A stretch of 27,574 nucleotides of DNA from an uncultured Bacteroidales bacterium (GTDB taxonomy: Bacteria; Bacteroidota; Bacteroidia; Bacteroidales; P3), in NCBI GenBank assembly GCA_947177315.1, contig CAMWTX010000004.1, forward strand, positions 1 to 27,574, in the 5' to 3' direction. This document shows, piece by piece, positions 23,301-27,574 of this stretch (its first letter is position 1; each line of letters opens with the position of its first letter). Both the position numbers and the translations under genes were made by a program. The notes below the pieces were generated by a model. It saw only the letters and a program-made list of their open reading frames with translations. It did not search any database and was not told the DNA's origin.

Positions 23301-23355
23301 CAGCCCACGAGCCCATCGATAGAAGAATGCAAATTAATACGAAAAACCTTTTCAT
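17311..23355 (-). CDS. Giant exported Ig/PKD-like repeat protein with type A T9SS sorting domain
   Basis: Protein of 2014 aa. I start at the ATG at 23355 (MKRFFVLICILL), six bases after GGAGTG; an in-frame GTG at 23364 and ATG at 23358 are alternatives. The signal peptide ends after WAAA at residue 20. Residues about 30-230 form a distinct beta-rich domain (opening with VESAELCPGQEVEL) that may be cohesin-like. The rest is a chain of at least ten Ig/PKD-like modules, each opening with a Cys motif such as VCPGQTVSLNA or VCPLSDITIAY and closing with Cys followed by DSV; about 40 cysteines suggest disulfides. The last 75 residues are a canonical type A sorting domain: VNPNPTSGKFSLY, EIFSMTGARVW, GIYLIKATTPEGG, VVRKLVVR. 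It should be carried across the outer membrane by T9SS and anchored at the surface. Its gene follows porP by 20 bases. Ligand unknown. Confidence 0.9.
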   Translation of the reverse strand: MKRFFVLICILLSMGSWAAAQSVLHGAAKAYEFDNSAHRATFRVESAELCPGQEVELGIYVDLRLGQSGGGTGSYGPGQLPPDPLDNFMFYIYISDTALAEVVCSSVDDRGNGYKVGYPVLTNLLPELSGGNLTCGYIVGSREGSLGKRGRFTCIWTRSRSTTQLIPDIHAPLFKIRVRLKAEGRVTIGIDDPNEIAFSTGLAQLGGYYYGFPNLPNQTPNRVPGVLTPALGPDKSKVSAGRDSLICIDSRITFNAEGGKSYRWSQVYNPAIQGGYQNEYLTNPNTKNPTFLPKTAGYFMYQVEAFDEKGCSTRDTVTYTVAQNTLRGTIDPNGAMIDSGSRVHFTLNGSTSYSSFKMKVALTPDSLFATDGNTLYSDGPSVSGSITTKSIYEPTLITATFSDGVCQEEIPAVIRINGLDVSGKIAPFPVYRCGNDRKIKSLQLNLLTRGGSDKFLYNWRATDLEFTDFPLAAPKIDKPNSRTPKLTYYGRCAVSVDIYDMVSGKTVTITDTMIYRDWLQASTEVSVDTAAFEAAGLSLEGPYCEGTEHTYKANSVYAGENARYIWQVNGLWKDEGINKDTYTAALNKGDSVSCVLYSTEACVATQAVESKPFALDIRYPVTPSIELASVGTDDCDNIRLQATCHAVGKRFRIQWFRNGNLELDKEVEADNYDYCQIQESFQSQGFYESFNCRVVASDMPCGFDTVHSTVISDGGDFIHGGFEDEVYPFVCTGNDPQVLGISMPEEAVCSDDLFTLTAQVTNLPEVFKLEWFKRSGGEDIPLGYYEYPLNDADYDIDYYLAQGENYGYGDIYSREQMLPVVRDGFRIILNNPNAAVASRQVFTPGDSVFFVLNTQSGGDYCACGVEKELRSPYFVPNLLNPSTPGAFTIDYVEKTDLCPSDEHIYHLVASLPGEDYYTLDWNFEGFSVTDSSEETGNPAQYFKLLGARGDTLQSCITVRPDKVHGLDFGTFGGCTATITKGCNAGQQYTATFNLNEYVLDVPLFRIKHSPDTIVCANQAVEHSVTIEEQHRDNSAKNPGNEKQYTVTWYTSLQDMLDEKNVAATGRTFTHTPTPNGNAPLGTGDYDDNRGIFGYYIHAVEPTSGCEVFDSVFVMVAHPYQVAATIDFLYPGPWCDSSDYTALDYAHRIEGFPSVPGGQYALLNITNGGDAPVIEWGLNGERYNDLPYDTLDVAGVLDGDTLRAWVTTSMYTCLSEQAEAQPVVLHLATRGDLYSLAPEKAQDGEEILLQSYVGNHNTPALGLGGYTYTYSLEQPDGSWQSLGEGSSQGRVDWLDSLLTTMPGRSGRFRVESHDQYNVCPVQHSYMDVALAVNTDIAIKAFDPATGREIQGICPQSSSFVYADGQPVPAGNAQMVVWVNDTREPIDVFIRTYPQNPGKNAYVGYWRNGTLRAIGPVGSSGTLVFDPDEDDQDYRVLEHGDTVTANIMPGDWFGAFYVHDTMSIDGQFISYSNRITLDADTSDKLVVSASATAVCPGQTVSLNADFANDNITWLPQGAYSSQNGAAASITVTESAVYTAVGFAANGCALRDSILVNTVLGDEKLPLSIKSDSLQFCGTEAWLRLEMSQDVSRAEDFTRFDWYAVEAGGDRLLESTTEPVLYCAVSDGMKIMAQAQSVLTCQNGLSQSDTLTFDGFEYPVLARQQPFLSDTSVCPLSDITIAYTVEPRNALVEWYAFVDNYNELLEDVTDNSFSYVADEDVRFEITAFNPDMPSCKVTDSVRVFVKQTDSYQLQISVEVDKDAVCGAEEVTYTASFNGDYLRWVANGELLDNLEQSLVRVPRFTGIYGDADSVYAVAVNYADECALADTAYSEPILVWRVEKPELHLLCSDTTVFENAPVLLSASATAFDGQGPLLTWHDSTGEPLAIDSNLIKYTLKNQAAGDYLYYVLAFQAEVAETLPYCYSYDSVRVKVEKELAVEDRADFVVSVNPNPTSGKFSLYTGVSCRVEIFSMTGARVWFADKVEGTREIELKVAGIYLIKATTPEGGTVVRKLVVR

Positions 23356-23375
23356 CATTTCCACTCCACGGTATT

Positions 23376-24281
23376 TTATTCAAACTTTACAAGAGGCCTG
23401 TCGGGATTCCTGAATTCGCAGCGGTAGGTAACCACCAGTTCGTGCGACGGCTTGTAGCGACGGCTTGTAACGCCGATATTGATATCGAAAGCGTAACTGA
23501 GCGAGAAGTTCTTGTTGATGTTGATGCCCGCCATGAGCGCCAAGGCGTCCAGACGGTACGAGATGCCGAAGTTCACCAAATCGCGGTAAGCGGCACGCAC
23601 GTTGAGGTCGAGGTTGGTGCGGCGGTCGCCCATACGCAGGGCCAGCATCGGAAACAGGCTCCATTCTTCGTCCAAGAAGAAGTTGTAGCCAAAGTAGTAG
23701 TACGAGTGCAGGGCCGCACGCGCCGGGTTGTCGCCCAGCTTGATGGGCAGGTGCTGCACCGCCACCCCCGCCAGGATATGGGAGGTGTGGAATTCAACCC
23801 CAAGCCCCATGTCGAGATTGGGGTTGAACTTATCGTCTTCGGTAGGAATGAAGCGTTCTCCACCGGGCAGATAGCCTTCGCGCAAGAAACGGTGAATCAT
23901 GCCCACACTCAGGCCGAAATTCACATAGGCATCGTAGCCCACCTGCAGGCGGTACATATACGAACCCTTGATAATCAAGTCTGTTTCGATGTTCATGTTC
24001 CATTCGTGGAAGGTGAAGCCTGCCCCCATGTTCTGCTCGCCGAAGAAATACGAACCGTTGAGCAGGCGGTAGCCGGGATGGAACGATGTGCCCCAGTACT
24101 GCTCGCGGTCGGTAAGCGACACATGCAGAAGGTTGTCGTCGGACATGCCCGCCGGATTGTAGAACAATCGGTTGGCAAAAAAATGGCTGAACTGTGCGTC
24201 TTGCTGCGCGCAAGCCCTCCTTGCCGGCACAAGCGCCGCAAGGAGAACCACGCATAAACCAATTTCAAAAATCCTTTTCAT
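23376..24281 (-). CDS. PorP/SprF family T9SS outer-membrane protein
   Basis: Protein of 301 aa. A signal peptide ends after ACA at residue 25, followed by QDAQFSHFFANRLFYNPAGM, the family hallmark (QD.QFS.Y......NPA). Further signs are YRLLNGSYFF, GLGVEFHTSHILAGVAVQHL and the C-terminal SHELVVTYRCEF strand. Members are 12-14-strand outer-membrane barrels. SprF of Flavobacterium is required for surface display of its neighbour SprB, and PorP/SprF genes commonly sit beside type B cargo genes; the same arrangement is seen here, with the type B-like giant gene 19 bases upstream. A strong AAAGGAGG site precedes the ATG. A 13-bp tandem repeat lies in the coding region near codons 271-279. Symbol left blank because paralogues are numerous. 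Confidence 0.93.
   Translation of the reverse strand: MKRIFEIGLCVVLLAALVPARRACAQQDAQFSHFFANRLFYNPAGMSDDNLLHVSLTDREQYWGTSFHPGYRLLNGSYFFGEQNMGAGFTFHEWNMNIETDLIIKGSYMYRLQVGYDAYVNFGLSVGMIHRFLREGYLPGGERFIPTEDDKFNPNLDMGLGVEFHTSHILAGVAVQHLPIKLGDNPARAALHSYYYFGYNFFLDEEWSLFPMLALRMGDRRTNLDLNVRAAYRDLVNFGISYRLDALALMAGININKNFSLSYAFDINIGVTSRRYKPSHELVVTYRCEFRNPDRPLVKFE
23444..23469. repeat. Perfect 13-bp tandem duplication inside the PorP/SprF gene
   Basis: GCGACGGCTTGTA occurs twice in direct succession (23444-23456 and 23457-23469). Because 13 is not a multiple of three the two copies are read in different frames, giving TSRR and YKPS on the minus strand. The downstream frame matches the PorP C-terminal strand, so the two-copy state is the in-frame one. 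Confidence 0.9.
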
Positions 24282-24289
24282 AATTCAGT

Positions 24290-24297
24290 CCTCCTTT
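24290..24297 (-). promoter_or_regulatory. Strong Shine-Dalgarno site of the PorP/SprF gene
   Basis: On the minus strand AAAGGAGG ends 8 bases before the ATG at 24281. It lies in the 19-base gap after the stop codon of the upstream giant gene, which suggests independent and efficient translation of the barrel protein from the shared transcript. Confidence 0.65.
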
Positions 24298-24300
24298 CGC

Positions 24301-27300
24301 TTATCGGTTGATTACGGTTACGGCTCCTGTCATGTAAACGAATCCGTCAAGCGTAGGTATCTTCACTTTGTAGTAATATGTGCCGGCGGTAACCTTTACC
24401 CCCGAAGGCGTGCGGCCGTCCCAGCCACGGGTGCTGCCGTTGCCGTTGCGGTCTCTGAACGCCTTGATGCGCAAGCCCCACATATTGGTGATTTCCACTT
24501 CGAATTCGGGGAAGATCACATCGTCCAAAGGACGGTTGGGATCGCCGATCACCATCACGTTGGGAAGCTTCATGAGCTCAACGCTCGTGCTGTCCCAGAT
24601 GCGGCAGCCGTTGCGGTCGATGGCGCTCACCCAAATCTGGTTGTGCCGTTCATCGGGTTTTTCCATCTTGAACGAAGTGGCATACATGGCTTCGGTAGTC
24701 AGGCGTGCATCGGTTATCTGCAGGTCTTCTTCCGGTCCGGCCAGACGTACCCAGTAATATTCGGGATAACGCTGCGGACGGGCGTGGAAGTAAACCGCCT
24801 GGTCTTCGTAGAACTTGGTGGACGTGGTTTTGGGCCGCGTTTCGATATAGATGCGTTCAGGTACGAGATAGTGTACATAAACCCTTATATCGAGTTCGGA
24901 ACCCGCCCCTTCGGTAATGTGGCAGTTGAACTGATGCGTGCTGCTGTCGGGGAAGAAGAACACGATGATGGAGTCTTCGATCACGTAGTCTTTTCCATCC
25001 CAGTCTGCCAAGTTTCCGGTGGTATCGTAGGGATAGGCGTTGCCGTCCACACGGGTCCAGCTGTACCTGATCGGTTTTTCGCCGCCGGAAGTGGCTATCA
25101 CGATGCGGGCCTCATTGCCGGGACATACCCAGATATGGGCTTCGTCTTCGTAGAATACCGTGGAATCGATGATGGTACCCCCTTCGCCGAAGAACGGATA
25201 GCCATTGTTCGGGAAGCCGGGCAGACCTCCGTTTTCATCGGGTACCGCAGGCGGGGTAACCGTCATGGTGGGTATCGAATCGAGTCGGAAGTTGGAAAGC
25301 ACGTTCAGTTCCACCGAGTCGGAAGTCGAACATTTGGTAGTCGTGTCGGTAGCCGTTACCGTAAAGATCTTCTTTCCGGCGTGTTCAAACGGGTTGGTGG
25401 CCGTGGCGCTGTCGTTCGGGTTGGCCACGTAGCCTTCCGGCGTCCAGACGTAGGTATATCCGCCATCACTTGTAGCCCATACCTCGGTGGTGGCGCCGGT
25501 CTTGATTTCGGTGTCGCGGATATGCGCATCCACTTCGGGCAGCGGGTTCACCACTACCGAAACCTCAGCCTCAGCCGTTTCGGGAAGCACGCATTCGTGA
25601 GCGTCCAAATCGGCGGTCATCACCACACGCACCGTGTAGTTGCCGGCTTCATAGGAACTCATGTCGAAGGTTTCGCCCGTTTGGCCTTCCACCAATTTGT
25701 CGTCCACATACCATTCGAACTTCGAATGGCCGGCCTGACCCGTATCGACGGCGGTAAGCAGCAGGCTTTCACCCAAGCAGACCGTATCGCCCAGCAGTTT
25801 CACACCGGGAGCCACGGGCGTGTTGATGAGGATCTTGCCGTAGGCGGTGTCGTTGCCGCAGGCCCCTTGGGCGATGGCGCGCACTTCGTAGCCGTTGTAG
25901 GACAAGCCTACCTTGCCGACGGTATAGATGGTGTCGTTGTGCAGGGAGTCGATGTTTTCGCTCCAGGTATCGCTGCCGGCGGGTTTAACCTGCCAATCTA
26001 CCGTTACCTTGCTCAAATCGGCCTTTTCGGAGCTTACCTTGAACTCGGCATCGGCTTCGTTGCAGGCGGTGATTTGGGGCGGAACCATTTCGAGGCTGCC
26101 CGGTTCAAGCGCCGGAATCACGTGGAGGGTGATGATACAGGTGGTATCGGCATAACGCGCGTTTTCACCCACGGCAAAGAACTCATAGCCGTCCAAATCG
26201 AGTTCGGCGGTCGGCATGATGAAACCGAAGTTTCCTTTGTGTTCATTCACCGTCCAGCTGATCTCCATTTCCGGATAATCGAGGAAAGGTTCGGCTTCCG
26301 GATAGAACAATCTCCATTCTTCTTCGCCCGGAGCACGGAAATACCAACGGGAATTATGGTAGGTGCCGTCCGTGGGATCCAGATCTTCCTTGGCATCACT
26401 CGTCTGCCGGTTCATAAACCCGGTGAGCGTGGTGTCGTTCACGAGGAACTCGCCGTTCTGGCATACCCACAGGTGAGCTTCCACCTGCAGGGTGTCTTCG
26501 CCCTCTTCGGTGGGTGGCAGGTAAAGGATTACCAGATCGCCCGGTTCGGGATCGGGATAAATAGAATCGATGTTCACTTTCTCGCCGCTCGGTCTTTCGA
26601 TAAGCGTATCGGGAATCCATACCACCTTCAGGTCTTCGAAGACACGTAACTGGTAAGACCTCGTGCTGTCGTAACCGCAATCGTTGAAAATCTGAGCGTA
26701 GTACCAAGTGGCGTCGTGTTCGGCCACGGTAGCCTCATCGATAATCTTGAGTTCAAAAGGTTTGTTTTCCACACAGTCGAGTCTGACCACGCTGTCCACT
26801 CCGCCTTCGTCGTTCTTGAACGCCTGATAGAAGCAAACTTTGGTGGTGCTTTCGGGAACGTCCATCGCGGCAAGCCAAACTTCGCCGCCGGGCAAAGCCT
26901 GTCCTGTGTCAAGGTCGGCAACCTGGCTGGTGCGGTCTTCGATGCTCACCCAAGAAGTCGTAGCGTCTGGCTTGCGGTTTACGTGAACCGTGATTTCATA
27001 CGAAGGAACCGGATCCAGACCGCCGGGCATCTTGAACAGGCAACGGAATATCTGATTGTCGATACCGTAGGGAACAGGAGTAATCAGGAGCGTATCCCGA
27101 CGGGTCCGGTAATAAGGACTGCCTTCGGGTATATCGGTTCCGTTCCGCTGCCATTGGAAGCCTTCCGCCGGACCGCCTGCATAGTCTGCGGTAAGGTAGA
27201 GCGTATCGCCCTCGCAGACCGTAATTTCGATATCGGCTTCTGTGGGTCCCACTACCTGTCCGGGGGTTCCGTTGGTTTTCTTGTTGATGGCGGAAACTGC

Positions 27301-27574
27301 CTTGCGGGTAAGATCTTCCACCACCTTTATCGAATCCTGCGCGGTTACCTTGCCGCATTTGTTTTCGATATTGAAGAATACCTGATGGATTCCCTTGACA
27401 TCTCCGGCAAAATCGAAGGTCTCTCCTGTAGCCTGCCGCGTGGAATCGGCGGCATCGGGCTTACGTACCCAATAACTGTACTGGTAGCCCGGGTTGGGCG
27501 TAACCGATTCGTCGGGCAGCCAGCTTGCGGTAAATGTGCTGGTGGCAGGCGAACCGCCAATCACCACCACGGGT
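24301..27574 (-). CDS. Giant Ig/PKD-like exported protein with type B-like T9SS sorting domain (5' end outside window)
   Basis: The frame stays open to the right edge, so at least 1090 residues are present and the N-terminus with any signal peptide lies outside. The visible part is a string of Ig/PKD-like modules with recurring motifs: ITVCEGDTLYLTADY, DTVCLGESLLLTAVD, and the related pair EAHLWVCQNGEF and EAHIWVCPGNEA. One clear PKD-type module has GGYTYVWTPEGYVANPND and ends CSTSDSVELNV. The last 90 or so residues (24304-24573) resemble the gliding-motility/type B sorting domain: FEVEITNMWGLRIKAF, GWDGRTPSGVKVTAGTYYYK and a final GAVTVINR. The usual opening FTPNGDGINDVF is not present; MVIGDPNRPLDDVIFP stands in its place. 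It lies 19 bases before the PorP/SprF gene, consistent with PorP-dependent surface display. Confidence 0.87.
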   Translation of the reverse strand, partial: PVVVIGGSPATSTFTASWLPDESVTPNPGYQYSYWVRKPDAADSTRQATGETFDFAGDVKGIHQVFFNIENKCGKVTAQDSIKVVEDLTRKAVSAINKKTNGTPGQVVGPTEADIEITVCEGDTLYLTADYAGGPAEGFQWQRNGTDIPEGSPYYRTRRDTLLITPVPYGIDNQIFRCLFKMPGGLDPVPSYEITVHVNRKPDATTSWVSIEDRTSQVADLDTGQALPGGEVWLAAMDVPESTTKVCFYQAFKNDEGGVDSVVRLDCVENKPFELKIIDEATVAEHDATWYYAQIFNDCGYDSTRSYQLRVFEDLKVVWIPDTLIERPSGEKVNIDSIYPDPEPGDLVILYLPPTEEGEDTLQVEAHLWVCQNGEFLVNDTTLTGFMNRQTSDAKEDLDPTDGTYHNSRWYFRAPGEEEWRLFYPEAEPFLDYPEMEISWTVNEHKGNFGFIMPTAELDLDGYEFFAVGENARYADTTCIITLHVIPALEPGSLEMVPPQITACNEADAEFKVSSEKADLSKVTVDWQVKPAGSDTWSENIDSLHNDTIYTVGKVGLSYNGYEVRAIAQGACGNDTAYGKILINTPVAPGVKLLGDTVCLGESLLLTAVDTGQAGHSKFEWYVDDKLVEGQTGETFDMSSYEAGNYTVRVVMTADLDAHECVLPETAEAEVSVVVNPLPEVDAHIRDTEIKTGATTEVWATSDGGYTYVWTPEGYVANPNDSATATNPFEHAGKKIFTVTATDTTTKCSTSDSVELNVLSNFRLDSIPTMTVTPPAVPDENGGLPGFPNNGYPFFGEGGTIIDSTVFYEDEAHIWVCPGNEARIVIATSGGEKPIRYSWTRVDGNAYPYDTTGNLADWDGKDYVIEDSIIVFFFPDSSTHQFNCHITEGAGSELDIRVYVHYLVPERIYIETRPKTTSTKFYEDQAVYFHARPQRYPEYYWVRLAGPEEDLQITDARLTTEAMYATSFKMEKPDERHNQIWVSAIDRNGCRIWDSTSVELMKLPNVMVIGDPNRPLDDVIFPEFEVEITNMWGLRIKAFRDRNGNGSTRGWDGRTPSGVKVTAGTYYYKVKIPTLDGFVYMTGAVTVINR

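Noticed and set aside
24172..26649. An 825-codon open frame on the plus strand opposite the giant type B-like gene
   Set aside because: It lies wholly antisense to genes with clear protein signatures, has a composition typical of mirrored frames (rich in His, Gly, Arg, Val) and no recognisable domain.
1..27574. CRISPR array, insertion sequence, integrase or phage genes
   Set aside because: No regularly spaced repeats, no transposase- or integrase-like protein and no terminal inverted repeats were found on reading the window.

Overview
The window looks like chromosomal DNA of a Bacteroidota bacterium, most likely order Bacteroidales. The reasons are: type IX secretion (T9SS) genes (porQ, a PorP/SprF gene, and type A and type B sorting domains on two giant exported proteins); an S46 dipeptidyl-peptidase; a lipid A kinase (lpxK), so the cell is Gram-negative; a small DUF2795-type protein typical of the phylum; and several copies of the phylum's -7 promoter element TAnnTTTG. 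Coding density is very high and no stretch longer than about 115 bases lacks a gene. I see no transposase, phage gene, CRISPR array or rRNA.

Layout. (1) 17-4041, minus strand: a tightly packed operon, transcribed as a RIC/ScdA-like hemerythrin protein, a LuxR-type regulator with a degenerate receiver, a two-part ThrE-type exporter (large then small subunit), thiL, and an Hsp15-like S4 RNA-binding protein. Junctions are 4-base ATGA overlaps, an 8-base overlap or gaps of 1-17 bases. (2) 4103-5774, plus strand: a Nif3-family dinuclear-metal protein and a coiled-coil zinc-ribbon protein, ended by a good bidirectional terminator at 5790-5822. (3) 5842-12493, minus strand: a six-gene run lpxK, purine nucleoside phosphorylase, SpoU/TrmH RNA methyltransferase, porQ, S46 dipeptidyl-peptidase (DPP11-like by its specificity residue) and a family 2 glycosyltransferase. 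(4) 12559-15548, plus strand: a DUF2795-type small protein with a strong promoter and ribosome binding site; a tRNA-His with its own promoter, structured leader and terminator; a fucosyltransferase-like protein; and asnS. (5) 15584 to the right edge, minus strand: a partial giant protein with a type B-like sorting domain, a PorP/SprF outer-membrane protein, a second giant protein (about 2014 aa) with a canonical type A sorting domain, a tandem LAB_N membrane protein and era, separated by gaps of 2-20 bases.

How the parts fit. The most distinctive region is 17311-27574, a surface-adhesin cassette in which a PorP/SprF protein sits between two giant T9SS cargo proteins built from Ig/PKD-like modules. 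PorQ, part of the T9SS apparatus, lies in region 3 next to a secreted dipeptidase, so the window holds secretion machinery, probable cargo and a peptide-scavenging enzyme. The essential GTPase era is co-oriented directly behind the adhesin cassette with no promoter that I can see between them. Most other genes are housekeeping. I did not find a clearly new defence or mobile system; the best leads are the adhesin cassette, a 13-bp tandem repeat near the end of its porP gene, and the hemerythrin/pseudo-receiver/exporter operon.
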